NCBI GenBank assembly: GCA_003640385.1
Contig: RCAB01000060.1
Coordinates: 148,190-212,189, forward strand
Reading direction: 5' to 3'
DNA from: Setaria digitata
Lineage: Eukaryota > Nematoda > Chromadorea > Rhabditida > Setariidae
DNA length: 64,000 nt
Part shown: one piece after another, positions 14,863 through 27,957 of the stretch
Layout of the letters: every line of letters starts with the position of its first letter
How positions within the stretch are numbered: position 1 is the first letter of the stretch
Notes under the pieces: generated by a model
Database searches by the model: none
Told to the model about the DNA's origin: nothing
What the model saw: only the letters and a program-made list of their open reading frames with translations
Made by a program: the position numbers and the translations under genes

Positions 14863-17647
14863 AGGAAAACTGTTGACTGCAAAAAGTTTCAAGAAAATCT
14901 GAATTCGAATTTAAACATGAGTAAGTATTCCAACCTTAAAAAGCTCATTAATACTTTGCTCTTCATGATTTGTAAGGGTTTTCGATAACTTCGGTTTCGG
15001 TGAGACTAAATGGAGGTTTTTTGCATCATTTCTCGAGTTTCTCACTTCCGGAACAACTTCTGAGGAAACTGTAGGAATCTGCGTTATTTCTCTATCCGTA
15101 TCGACAGCAACATCTTTCATAATGACTGAATTCGTTTGAGTACCCATAGTTTCAACATAGATCTATAAAAATTCATTCAAAAATTATTCACAGTTACTAT
15201 ACAAGTATGAAATTTTTAGTAGAATAAATTTTTTTACCGCTTTTCCACCATCTTCTTTGACGAAATGCGTATGATAGTGAATTGCCAGTTGTGACTGAGT
15301 ATCGTAGCGATGTTCACAACCTGCTACAGGGCAGGAGTACATCGTGGATAATATGCATTCGCGTAAATGAGATGAACTGTTGTCTGCAGCGATTCCAAAT
15401 GAGCCGAGCGCAGAAATTGGGTCATTGCTTCCTGAAGTGAACCATGAGACCGGCGACTGAGACCTTTCTTCGTCTTGTAGATCTCCACCAACTGCTACAA
15501 TATTTTTGATTATTGAAAAATGAATATAATTGGCATGGTCTATGATAAAAAAAAAAAAATCCTCCAATTCCCTAATAAGATATTTGATACTGGCGTTGCA
15601 ACTAGGATCTAGTAGAAACATAACATCCCATCAGAAGGAAAGCTCTTTTCAATCTCAACATATAAAGATCTTGTAATACTCATGTGAGTTCAGTTATCGA
15701 TACAAAGACTTCCACTTTTAAGATCTTAGTCATGCAGAAGAACCACTTAGACTCCTGTGCTCATATAATATAATATGGTAATCTCTAACTCACATTGTAC
15801 ATCACTCGTTGAGGCGCTTGAAGGTCGACCAACATTCCCGACTAAACCTTTTCTTCCAGTTGGCTTAATGTCAGGGAATCCATTAGGCGGACAAACTGAA
15901 GAGCTTCTATTCGACCTTCAAAACTACTTTTTTTTCTTGTTTCGGGACTAATTTCTTCTTTTAAAAATTTATAAAGTGATGGAATGAGTAAATAATTTTA
16001 ATGTTACCATATTTTGATAGTTAAGAACACTGCGAACTCACTACAAACGAAAAAGAATAAGGCTGAAAATAATATAAAGGATTTTCAAAACGAGAAGGGC
16101 AAAATAAAGAGGAAAACGATACAAGCAAGGAAGTGAGGAATATCAGTCAAACAAACCGTTTGGCATTAAGTCGTTGCTTCGATGGGCTACCACCATTTGT
16201 TTTATCATGCGAACTGAATAAGTCAAATCCAGATCCACTATTTGATGCAGTAGACGTACCGCCACATCTAAAATTATTCTTGTATAATCACATAATGTAA
16301 CGATTTAGGCTATTAAAGCTATATGCTTGGACTGTCACTAAATGGAAGGTTTAAAAATAAACTTACTTCCTATTCACATAAGTGTGTTGCAGTGGTGGCA
16401 AACCATCACCAAGAACACCATACAAATCATGCCCATTCCAATTTGTAACATAATACAAATAATCTGCAAGATCTCATTCTTCAATCTTTTGAAATCAAGC
16501 AAAGAACAATTAACAAAGCTATCGAATATAAACCAGTTAACTACCGTAGCACACTTTATGACAGTTTGCATGCTAACTCGTTATGAGCACATACTTCAGC
16601 ATTATACTTTTTATTTCTATATTTCTATATCCAGACATCTATCGGCCATAAGTTTATGAAGCTATGGATATCATGTTTTAAAGGAACCTTAAATAAATTA
16701 AATTACAAATCTCTTGAGAAAACAAGCTTATGGATCATAAAACTATACAATATTTACTTGAAGCTTTTGCGAGCACTGAAATGTTCAGACAGTGAGTTGA
16801 GCCAACTTTTATGTCTATATCTCCGTCGTTAGTCTGTACAGACTTTACGCTAACACATGTTGAGCGGTCCCGTATGTTCTGCAATTGAAACTTGATTAGG
16901 TAAATAACTTTTCCAACGATTCACACATGAATATTGATCATTTTGTTTTCAAAAGACCTAAAACACAATTTGTTGAACTCTTATCCAATGATAATGAATT
17001 CAGACGACTCTACTGTGTCTTAAAACGATTCTGCAACAGAATGAGTTATGAGATGAGTCTTTTATCAAGACGACGACCTTTTGTCAAGCGATAATTTACA
17101 TCACGAAAGTTAGATAATAACTAGGATTAAATATTGACTTTAAATCTTTAAAAAAAAAAAGTTTTTTTTTTCCGAAGAATTCATATCTCGTGCATTGTAT
17201 ATATNTTGACTTTAAATCTTTAAAAAAAAAAGTTTTTTTTTTCCGAAGAATTCATATCTCGTGCATTGTATATATTTGACATATTTAACTAACATATTTC
17301 ATTTGTCTTATTGTTCTTTCACTGCCTTATTCTTCCCAAAACTTACTGTTTTTCTCTTTTTTGCCAAACTCACTCCTGCAGAGTTTGTACCTAACTGAGA
17401 AGTTACTGTATTGAAGGATGGTGATGTGCCGCTAGGAGAAGCCTGACAGGTTTCGTGCTCATCTCGCTCACTAGCGCGTCGTTTCTTTTTTCGTGCTTTG
17501 TTACTCGGTGTACTCAGCGCTCTGCAATCAAATTAGTTTATTAGTCATGATTATTACAACAAATAGTAGTAAGTGGTCTTATTACTTGATTTCCAAGCAG
17601 TTCTACTACAGCATGCATTACGGCTTCCAAATAAAGTTAAATGCTTT

Positions 17648-17680
<33 letters not shown>

Positions 17681-20233
17681 AAGGAAAAACGCTATGTGCT
17701 TTATTTTTTATACAATTTACCCCAAGTTATAATAAGAAATAACAGTCTCACAAATTATTTAGCTAAAATTCAGAAAAGATAGTGGGAGATAAGAAGATAT
17801 TCTCCTTCATTACACTCCAAAAATTTGCATAAAACCATCATAATTTAAGGAAATGATGATTTATTCTACTCGTCAAAAGTAATTGTTCTCTACTGATGAA
17901 AAAAACCTTCAGTGCTTTGAAGTCTATAAATATGTATTATGAATTAATCTTATGATACCAAACTGCATCATCTCTTTGTTGGGATTATACTGATTGTAAT
18001 GTAAGGAGAAAAAAATGGATTTTCGCTAAAATTTATAAGGATACAAAAAATGTGAAATACTGACCCAGTATTTTTGAAGCCGTCTCCAGGAATTTTCTGT
18101 CTATTCAGATCAGAAGAATCTTCACCGAACTGTGTTTCCTTTAATCAGAAATCAAAATCTTTGAATACCACTTTATTAACCAGTAATAAATGGATAGCAA
18201 TAAGATAGAATGGATGCAAATTAAAAGCAAAGCTACGGAAAAATTGAAACGGAAATTTAGCTGAAGCAAATTATAATCACATAATTGATACTTCAAAACA
18301 TCTTTTATTAAATCGCTATTTAAATATACTGCCACTTTCATGCGCATGTAAACACCACCATTTGAATATCTTAAGACTGATAATCTTGAGCGTGGAACAG
18401 AAAATCTGCTTCAAAAACTAAAATTTTTTTCCACCAATATATAAAAGAAGTACCCTGCTTGAAAACTTTAAAATATTATGTTATTAAAAACAAATTTCGA
18501 TTTCAGGACGTACCTTAGGGACAGTTTGTGTCTGTGGTGGATAAGAAGCAGGGAGAACACGAGAATTATGTTCTTCAACCGTCACTGAACTCGTAACATT
18601 TGGTGGTCCTAGAAAAACCTTTTCTAAAACGGGAAAAGTATGAAGTAATTTAATCTAGATGCAGAGTAAGTGCAAGAGACGGAAAATTCCCACCAAATTA
18701 CATAGTTTCAAACCAGGTTTCGTCTTAACAAATTTAAAGTTATAATCCATATGAAACGATATTTTCTTTATTAAAATATGCGTGGAATATTGGCCTTAAA
18801 TGATTTCTAACTGGCAGAGCCAAATAATTTGATTCTAATAATATCGAATCGAATGAATCCATTATTAATAAAGGAAAAAACAAATAAAGCAATGTCAATA
18901 AGTTAATTACCAGGAGAAGTAACACTCGAAGACACAGGAATATTCACTGCTAGTTGACGCGTGCTAGAATGTGGTGTACTGTATACAGCATGGTGGTCAA
19001 ATTGTTGCTGTCCTCCGTGACGTAATTTGTTTGTGCTAGTAGATCCTCCTTCAAAACTAGTATTTTGGTATCCAGACCTAAAAGACCTTTCATATCTGGA
19101 GATCAAATATGAAAACAAGAGATCTAATGATTAAATGAATTTTCGCCTCCAAAATCTCTTTCCGAACAACATTTCCTGCGGTAACCTACGGATTATTTTG
19201 AATCTTTCAATATCGAGGAAAATAAACTTGTTTAGCGTGACAAACCCAGATTCCTTCTTTATAAAAGAGTTTAGTTGGATCCTACCTGGAACTTCTTCCA
19301 GAACCGTAGATGAAAAGAAGGTATAAATCCAAAGCAGTTTTTACAGGACAACTAGGAAGTACATGGAACTTTTAAAGAAAAAAGACAGCATACCAGTTAG
19401 TTTCAGACTGAACATTCACAGCAGTTGATTGTGCATGTAAATTGTTACCCGTTTCTTCTTCATCATCAATTTCTCCTTCCTCTTTCGATATATCTTCACT
19501 ACGTGTTGGTCCTAAAGAACTTAAAGATTACTGAAAACGCACAACACCTACCAGTGATATAAAAGCACAAAAATAAGTGCCATTTATATAATTATTATTT
19601 ATATATTAATTATTTATATAATTATAATTAACAGCAGATCTAACTTTCCTAAAATTCGCTGATATGACCGCTTCGAATAACAGTGTTTGTCAGTTCTTAT
19701 AAAAAATGATATGCCAAAAATATTAACAATTTGAATAATCAGACGTTAAAAAAACAAATGACCAAAAGTATTACTCAGAAAAAACCTACCGTCACCATGT
19801 TTTTCACCAAGATAAGAAAACTGTCCACTGCTGCCAACTGGACTTTGTGTCCGCTTGATGGTCATTTTCAACCGATCATCTCGATGAACACCTTGAACTA
19901 CTTTCGAAACTCCACTTTCACAATAAAAATTTGGCTTTGGTTCTGGATCAACCGGATGACTTTCCACACCTACAACGGTTGATCCAAACACTGTGCACGA
20001 AAATAAAATTCCAAAAACGGACAATTCAGACTTTGTAGATTACATCGTAACACTTGCTGAGGCTTCAATAAAAATTCACCATCGTCGGAACTTGGTGTTA
20101 ATTCAACCGTTTTTTCATAAGTAGTCGCTTTCGAAGATGTTTCTGCACAACCTGTCTGGGATGCATGAGTGCTATCCAGAATAGCATCATCTATCATCAA
20201 GCGACCCTCATCTTCATCGTACGAATCGCCCAT
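11814..20233 (-). CDS. Scribbler/brakeless (ZNF608/ZNF609)-like nuclear zinc-finger protein
   Basis: Large nuclear regulator of about 1,080 residues in about 23 exons. The first are 20044-20233, 19790-19990, 19394-19511, 18911-19077 and 18516-18609; the zinc-finger exon is about 15238-15498; the last are 12183-12331 and 11814-11857. Visible are an acidic N terminus (MGDSYDEDEG), a basic nuclear-localisation stretch (KARKKKRR, about 17490), and a conserved block spread over exons near 16868-16750 and 16475-16362 ending YYVTNWNGHDLYGVLGDG. That block resembles the NVTW...YVGTLLD segment of ZNF608/609. There is one C2H2 finger (CPVAGCEHRYDTQ...HYHTH), a SPAFSDISDDAP motif, and a Gln- and Pro-rich C terminus ending MPPSFPPK. 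An in-frame alternative Met lies at 20245. Family members are transcriptional cofactors, so nuclear function is inferred. The family call rests on recalled motifs, not a search; gene structure is firmer than the name. Confidence 0.78.
14829..14860. repeat. Poly(A) tract, 32 bp, intronic
   Basis: Uninterrupted A run inside an intron of the scribbler-like gene. Simple repeat; length is likely to vary between reads or individuals. Confidence 0.9.
17134..17275. repeat. Direct duplication of about 70 bp around a single N (assembly join)
   Basis: Two nearly identical copies (about 17134-17204 and 17206-17275), both starting ttgactttaaatc and ending at tgcattgtatatat, are separated by one N at 17205. 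The difference I see is in homopolymer length. It lies in an intron of the scribbler-like gene. This is the pattern left when two contig ends that overlap were joined without merging, so the duplication is probably not real. Confidence 0.85.
17649..17678. repeat. Poly(A) tract, 30 bp, intronic
   Basis: Uninterrupted A run within an intron of the scribbler-like gene. Confidence 0.9.
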
Positions 20234-20245
20234 CTTTATTTTCAT

Positions 20246-22360
20246 TCATTAATAATCATACCCATTTTACACCAATTCGATCAAACATATGTTTCTAATA
20301 AGTCACTAAAAAAAAATCGTAAAATGTTGCAGAAAAAATAAGACAAACAACAAACAGCTATGGCAATAATTCCAGTGATTTTATAATTTATGATATAAAA
20401 TAAATACGAGCTAAATTCAAAAAAATGACATAAGTTACCTTGATATAATAGACGTTTATAATTATAACAATGTCACATGACATTTTTGGGATTAATCAGA
20501 ATTAACCAATTATAAAACTTAAAGCAGCCAGTTATTGGTTAAAAGACAAACATCAAGGACCGTTACCATCAAAAATTTGTGCTTAGAGGCCATTAAAATA
20601 ATTTTAACGATAACCGATTTTCAAGATTTCTATGCACAGTTAAAAAAAAACAAAACTATACTTTCAACAGATTTGTATCCATCAGTATAAGTAATCAACA
20701 TTTCATACAGATGCTTTAAACACTATCCCACATTTACTTCTGTGAAATTGACCATTTCTCACAATCTCAATCTCTTAACAAACATTCTGTGGCAGGTTTG
20801 GAAACATCCCAATTCATTTACATTTTTGTTAAGCATTTCGCTAATGTTTTAAGATTGATTTCTAGGCAGTGCTCTGTAAAATTGTAAGGATGACTGCTAT
20901 AACAGAAACTTGTAGCATATGTGAAGAAGATCTATATATCCTCAACTATAAGCACAGTCTTCACACTGGCAATGATCTAATTGGTGTTTAGGCAGTTTTA
21001 TTAGCAGCCTAAAATTAAGAGTGATAAGACTGTTTTCACAGTCACGCCGAGGTTATCAAAGCCTCTGACTGACTGTAGGAGATGACAGAAGTAATCAGTG
21101 CAGGAGGCCATAAGGAACAGCTAAGCTAATATTACTAGCAGCTGAGTTCAATTCTACGACACAGACAAGTAGAAAACAGTGCCGAGATGAAAGCATACCA
21201 GCCTACTCCTCAATCCGAATATTGAATCTTGCTCTTCTTCATCTGCTGATTTATGATGAACGTACTGATATCAATATGATAATAAAATTACCTTCACCCC
21301 ACTACTGATAGTTTTTGCTCTCTCGTAACAGCAACATTGCACTAGGAATGATAAGGAATTAAGTAGGGGCAAGAGATATGATAAGCTGATAAACCCAAAA
21401 GATCAACACGAACAAACTGCAGGAACAGAAACCGTTGCTGTCCGCTCCAACACGAATTCATGTCACACATGCGTACGTCATCGCTGTTATGCTGTTATAT
21501 TTGTAACCATATCACCTACTGCAGCTCAATACAGCCTACTAGGCCGTTTTCTATACAAATGTGAAGAGCTTATGCCAAGGACTTTTGTGGAGAGTCGGGA
21601 GGTCGAGCAGTTCATCTGGACGGGGAATCCCAATATTTATTTACAGTGAAGAGCCCAGTCGAAATACAAATGAAATACAGAAAGTAAATCTCCAAAACCA
21701 TTTCTCTTTGATACAGTGTAATCTCAATCTGCGGAAAACAAAGAGGCATGGTAAAGCTCTCGAACAACGCAAAAGAAGAAATACAATGTGATGACACAGT
21801 TCCTAGATCTACCGTAAAAGTAAGTAATCATCAAGATGTCATTAGCCAGGGCAGCTTCACCATTTCAGACAACGAGCTATAGATCATCTGGATTTTCTTC
21901 TCTTCCAATTTCCATCCCCACATTTGCTCTCCTGTGCTGGATGAGAATTTCGACGTGTACATGGCTCACGATTTTCGAGTGCTAGCCAAAATCGTTGTAA
22001 TTTTCTGATGACACGTTCCTGAAATGAAATATCTTTGTGACACGTATTTGGAATGAAGGAATAACGAAAAAAAGGTTATAGACTGGAGGTTGATAGGGGA
22101 GACAGGAAGATTACTATTACAGTTCAACACGAGTATTTTAGTAGACTTATTTTAAATGATGTAACAGGAACATCCAGACATGTTGTGTCTCTTCATATGT
22201 GAGACGGCGAACTAGCAGGAAAGATCAGTCTTTTTCCGACAGGATTCCTCAGACAGCCTGTCACATCTTTTGCTTTTATATCTTCGTAGTGGGAAAGAAA
22301 AAGTTGGTTGGGCCCGTCTTTGACCTGAAGTAGCGTTTAGAGAATTGAAGAAAAATATAA
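20246..22360. other. Intergenic: scribbler-like 5' flank and cyclin-like 3' flank
   Basis: Both neighbours are on the minus strand. This span holds the presumed promoter of the scribbler-like gene and the 3' untranslated and terminator region of the cyclin-like gene. I found no phase-consistent coding exons and no RNA gene. Confidence 0.5.
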
Positions 22361-25300
22361 TCAAACCGTTGTGGATTGCTGAAGTGGGAAACACTGTGTG
22401 TAAAACTGCTTCATACTGTCTTCCAGAAGTTCAATCGGATGAGGTGGAACGATTTCACAGCATACTTCCATTTCTCCCTGTCGATTCATTCTGGACACAA
22501 TCAACTTCGATCCTGCTTTCCCTTCCCCCCTTTCATGCGATATTGAATCAATCAGTTTCTGGATTCCAATATTATCTTGAACTGGTTCTCTTTTCCCACA
22601 GCCGCACTGACACAGCAGTTCGATGATCTTTTTACGTCCACCTGCTTCTTTACCAACACTCGTTGCCTGATTCAGTGGCACTCCTTGATCTGTCTGAAGT
22701 GAAATTTTGGCAAGTTTGGTCCAACACTTGATATTCCTATCACCCCCTACTGCGATAAGATAGTTTAGGAATAAGTCCAAACAATAAATGTCCTGGAAGT
22801 TATCCATTAGTTGTCATCTGCTACGCATATTTCCTATCAATGTGTCTGACAAAAAAGAAGGTGTCCTTGTTTACTGCCAGCCGTCACTGTTGTAAATACG
22901 GTTACAACACACTGTATGAAAACTGTAAATCATTGAAATCTTCAGAAAACACTCATTTTGGTGGGAAAAATGTACCTTCCGAGGAATCGTTTCTTTTTTT
23001 GCTGATACAGTGGGAGAGTGAACATTTACTGTAGAAGATTGACTAGTTTCTTTCTTATTTCCACTTTCGGGTGACAGAATGCTCAGCCTTTCCTGTTTCG
23101 GTATATTAGCATCAGCTGAAATACTCAGGAAGTTCGGAGAGTTGACATTTATTTCCAACAACGATACTTCTGAACCGGACAGAAATATTCTCGGTTTTTT
23201 CCTCAGTTCAGGCGAAACCGTTGATGGGCCTCGCATCTCCGATGCTGTTTTATTGACTTCTGATGTTTTGGGAGTTATAGGGCTTGGCTTGTCTTTCAGA
23301 CCGGACTCTGCAGTTTCCTTTTTGCGTTTCAGTATTTTTGGTTTCATATTCTCAGCATTTTGTGACAGCGCTAAGCTTATGGGCTTCTCTTTTCGATCTC
23401 CAACGACATCAATTTCCTCATCCTCATCTGACTTGTCAAAATCATCTAGTGGGTCGTTCTCCACAAACAATATATTAAAGCCTCCTTTCTGAATATGATG
23501 CATATAGACTCGTCCGTATGAGTTGACGAAGTCTATTGCTGGACGTAGATCTTTTATTTGAAAACCTGAAATTATTTGACAGAAGCTAAAAGCTTTTTGT
23601 CAGACCGCTGCACTGGTTTTTTTTTTTCAGTCATAAGGAGGAAGGAAGTTTCGAATAACAAAGATTATTCTACACAGAACTATCGGATTTTCTGCGCCTT
23701 CTTATCAAGAACCAGCGCCAACAGAAGTTGGAGTGAAACTTTCTGGGATCTTTATGTATTAGCTCTCTAAAATATTACAATTCCAAAAAGGCAAATCTAG
23801 TTAAGACCTGTGATTTTTACGATTCTTTCATCGCGCAAACCTGACATCCAGACAAAAGCTGCCGCCCCAAGCTGGCGATAGGTGAAATTAAAACTGTAAA
23901 GATCAGCTGTGCAAAGATCTAGGACCTAAAAATGAAAAGGAAGTATATTTAACATTTCATTTGGATTATAAAAACTCATTGCCAATAAATTTCCTGAAGA
24001 AGGGCTTTGCTGAGATGGAGTTGAAAGAAGAGCATGAATCTTACTGAACAGGTAAAAATTTTATGATTTAAATCCTTAGTCTTCCAGGTTGACTATAAAG
24101 AAGTCTTCCTTGATCACTTAATTCAAATAAGCTGAGCAAATGAGGACTTCGTGGCTCTCCTTTGACAAGGACATCAATGCTTCAAAATGGACTGCTGAAT
24201 GAATTGTCCAGTAGCATTGTTATTAATCACCTCTTGTTGTTCTATTTTAGTGTCATACCTGTGCAATGGCAACTCGACTATTCCAGTCTCCTCGATTTGA
24301 TGGTTCGCCTACGACAAGATCATCTAATTCTGCCCATGTTAGGCAGTCCACTTCCTCATCATCCGATGTTGCTGCCCTTATTTTTGTTCTTTTTTTGCTT
24401 GGAGTTGAATGATGTGCTAGAGAAAAGTTTCGGATTCGCCTGTATATGGTATAAACTCGCATCATATGCATATATATTTTGGCCCAGTCTAAGGCTGTTA
24501 TAGGTCTTAATGACCACTTCAGACCCTAAAATTCGGATTAGCTATTAGTTACAGCATCGTCACATATCTTTTTTTTTTCAGCATCGAATTTAGGTAATTT
24601 CTTCACCAACATAAGAGAATTTTGGGAAGGCTCTACGAAGTAGGCAAAGTTTGACTGATAGAATGTAACAAATGTTCATACGTCGATAATTCTGAATTCT
24701 AGTTCGAATACCATTTGTGCATTGAGAGAAAGAGACGGAGAAAGCTCCTGTATATAATCCATTATAGATCTACATTCGTTCTTTCGACCCTCCTGAATAA
24801 TTTCGTATGAAGAGTTTTATACTATGCCTGTTATTCTATTGTTTTCACCACAGCCAAAAGCGTTGTTTGCTTAGTACATAAGTAGTTCAGGAGGATTTTA
24901 GGAACTTGACCACTCATGTCTTTCCTTCCCTAGAAACTAGGAGTAAATTAGAATGAACAAATGGAAAGCAAGAAAAGAAGAGACAGTTTAGTGGAAGTAT
25001 TAATATTTAAATCACTTTTATAGCAAGCTGCGACTTTTCACTGGCCCTCAGAAAGTAAATCTAACTAACACTTCCTAGATTTTTTTTTAAGAAAGGAACA
25101 ACCTCCTTCAAACACAAGCAAATTGAAATCAGGTAAAAACACTACCGAGCACCTGGGAAAGATTCAATTTGAAAGAGCCAACCTCTATTTTGGAAGCAAG
25201 AAAGACCATAACATTAGCTAGATTAAGCAATTCTTCTTGTTTGATGGGTCGAGTCACAACCAGAACCATCAGACGATCGAACATATCCATGGCCCGGTAA

Positions 25301-27701
25301 TATGTTTCTCGACGATATTTCATTTTTTCACACAACTAAATTTCCATTTATAAGGTGCTAAACAACTTATTCAGATAGTTATTGCAGGTAATAAAGGTAA
25401 TAATCGCAAATTAGTTGATTACTCATTATGTGATTACACGGATCATTTCTAAGAGTACGGTAGTTCGGTAACTAATCCAGTTCTTATGCTTTTTTCTATA
25501 CAAGGCTGTTTTCCTTTCGTAAACGCCACTTTCGGAATCGCAAAAACCGGTCCAGACCTAGAATTGATACTTTACAACATTTCACACTTCAGTAAGAGAC
25601 TGTACTACTTGCCTCCCTTTTATTTTTATCCATGAAACATAGGTGAATAAATAAATGAGAAATTGTTAATAAAAATGACCTGTCGTGGTGAACCAAGACA
25701 ACTACAGCTAAGGAAATTCGACGGATCGTTATAGATATTAATATCCAACGTGCTTGCACTCTCTCCTACCGTGGTCGTGGCAAGTGGCGTTGGATTCTCG
25801 CTCAGTCTGAAGATTTCTTCTAAGCGTGACTAGAATTTTTTAGTAGCATTTCATCAAAAAATTCGTTATGCTTTTGAAATTCCTGAAAGGAACTCAATGG
25901 TTGCTGGAGTTCACCTTTTACCTTCTGGGATGAATCAGTCCAAAATACTTGACTACTAATATCAGGCCAATTAGGGTAATGAACAAGATGCAGTGTTGTC
26001 ATCAATCCTTAGTGTTTCATCAAGTTTTAGAGTGGCATTTTCATTTCTGCATTATCCGTTGAAACAGTATCGAACAAACCAACCTTCTTTCATTTTCAAT
26101 TATTTTCGCGCTGCGGCAATCTAAAATCACACCTCTGGAGGTAAAAGTCCAAAATAGAAAGAAAAGCAACAAGAGAATAAAGACGAAAGTTAAAAAATGG
26201 AGGTGAATTCATTTTTACTTTCTTTAGTAATTCGGCGATATTTAATGGATGATGGTTCAGAACAGCCAGACTGCCCTCTCGAATGGGACAGTGATCTTCT
26301 CTTTGTACCCACATTAGGCATAATTCAGTCCTAAGCGATAAAGTGAATCCCTAAATTATTTTTCATTAGACCAATGTCGTAAACAAATGAAAACAAAAAG
26401 CTTAGGCTTCTTAATTTACAGATTAAAAGCGACGAAATGATCATTCTGAACGAAGGATGGCTGAGACCGAAGATTCACTTCTAGCTTTCTACTTTTTATC
26501 ATTTCATGTGTTTTGAGACAGGAGTTGAAAGAGAAGAAAGAATGAACTATTGTGGCTCCCAACGTATAGCTACTGTAGAACTTCAATCAGATCTGGTGTC
26601 ATAAACTTGGAAAATTTCAGCTTTTCAAAAAGAAAATGTGCTGGAAGTTTCCAATACCTCAACTTCTACTTTCTTTGGATTCCATTGACAAGAAAGATAA
26701 CCCGAATAAGAGGAAAAATAGAAGCACAAGTATGAAAGGGGCTATCTTACCGAGTATATAAAAGTGCAGTACAACGAGTCAAGGAATGAGACTGATCGCT
26801 GAATAAAAGTTTCAATATTTTTAAGGGGATCATCGTGATCAAAACACTTTGGTAAACATTAATATTGCTCTACAAATCTACAAATCGTATCTACTAATTT
26901 CTTTTCTGATTGACATCCCATATGCTTTTTTCGAACCAACTTTTGTGCAATTTAAAATGAATTGAAATGAATCGACCAGGTAGTTTCGTTCACATTTTGA
27001 CCGAATTTGCAAGTTACCTCATACCACAAAATTTGAAGATAGCCTCAGCACCACTACCTGTATTCACTTTCATCACTCATGTACTAACTACCTTATCCTG
27101 GATGTTGTAAAGAAGTATCAAATGGAGAGAATTGAACAGTGTGACAACATAAATGATGACATCCGCTAGTTACGTGTCATCTTATTTGATTGTTTGTATG
27201 AAATAATAATTAAAGATAAAAGATACGTACTATTTGAAGGCTGGTTGCTACATCACTGGTTTTTGACATCTTTTACAGTTTACATTTTATTCTCAACGGA
27301 GATATGCGTTCGTCTTTACTTTTCTGATATTTTTCATCCATTTCAACCTTGATTCCTACTTATCCCGCATGAAAGTGGTAGTACAGAAAAGAAAATTATA
27401 CCTCCAACTTGTTACCAAGGTATCTAGATGAGTCCCATCGCTACTGCAGTTCATCTAAGCGCTTAATTTAATTTTTCGAGCATTTTTTCCCTCGAACATT
27501 CTGATGATAATTAGCAGTAGCGGAATGGTAGAAGACTTTTTGAACTGCTTAAGAATGCTAACATTCTCAGTAATCTCTCGTTTCCTTTTGCAGCAGCTCA
27601 ATGTAAACGATAATAATGACGCTTTCAAAACAAGTCGAATACCTGTTATCTTGCATTTGCATATCGACAAGTGCGCTGAAGAAATTATTTTCCTCATCCA
27701 T
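22361..27701 (-). CDS. Divergent cyclin E-like protein
   Basis: Probable G1/S cyclin, activator of a CDK2-type kinase. Ten exons sum to 622 codons with consistent phase: 27643-27701, 27402-27443, 26751-26798, 26219-26330, 25183-25335, 24682-24792, 24259-24525, 23808-23925, 22976-23565 and 22361-22726. The segment REDHCPIREGSLAVLNHHPL matches the pre-cyclin-box helix of cyclin E. LCEKMKYRRETYYRAMDMFD matches [28 protein letters not shown] retains the K-x-E-E of the cyclin fold. GLKWSLRPITALDW and VLDLCTADLYSFNFTYRQL match the second fold. An acidic Ser/Thr-rich insertion splits the second fold. The C terminus is extended by about 250 residues, is Ser/Pro/Lys-rich and contains a CQCGCG cluster. 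The usual MRAILLDWL helix is absent from any phase-compatible exon I could find. Start chosen at MDEENNFF, the first Met of the chain; boundaries of the 5' exons are less certain than the cyclin core. C. elegans cye-1 is the likely orthologue. Confidence 0.8.
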
Positions 27702-27957
27702 TATTTTCAGAGTCACAATCTTTAAATATTAAGCCTTCGTTCCGTAAAGCCCTTTTTAAAGTTTGATCAATAAATAAAATAAACCGTTTAAAAAAATCTC
27801 AAGATTTAAAATCAGATTAAGAATAGTAGGGTTAAAAACAAACCGAGGGTGTTGAAGACAACGTTGATTTATGATTTATAATTATTGCGAACAATTTCAC
27901 AGAAAGTGTTCTTCTCCTCCTCATTCTTACATGCCAACTAAATTTATAAATTTATAA

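Noticed and set aside
17493..17782. Lys-rich plus-strand frames
   Set aside because: Translation of a poly(A) tract within an intron.
22345..23492. Long plus-strand frames (93 and 137 codons)
   Set aside because: Shadows of the cyclin-like C-terminal exons on the minus strand, which are phase-consistent with the cyclin core.
25680..25806. Possible cyclin exon reading SENPTPLATTTVGES...SPRQ
   Set aside because: Its exit phase fits the next cyclin exon, but its entry phase (2) does not fit the preceding one, and including it would interrupt the cyclin fold.
25965..27701. A GoLoco-like reading in which the first cyclin exon (FFSALVDMQMQDN) splices to RIDDNTASCSLP and a stop
   Set aside because: Phase allows it, but spacing between the FF and RIDD elements is longer than the GoLoco consensus, and three intermediate exons chain perfectly into the cyclin instead.
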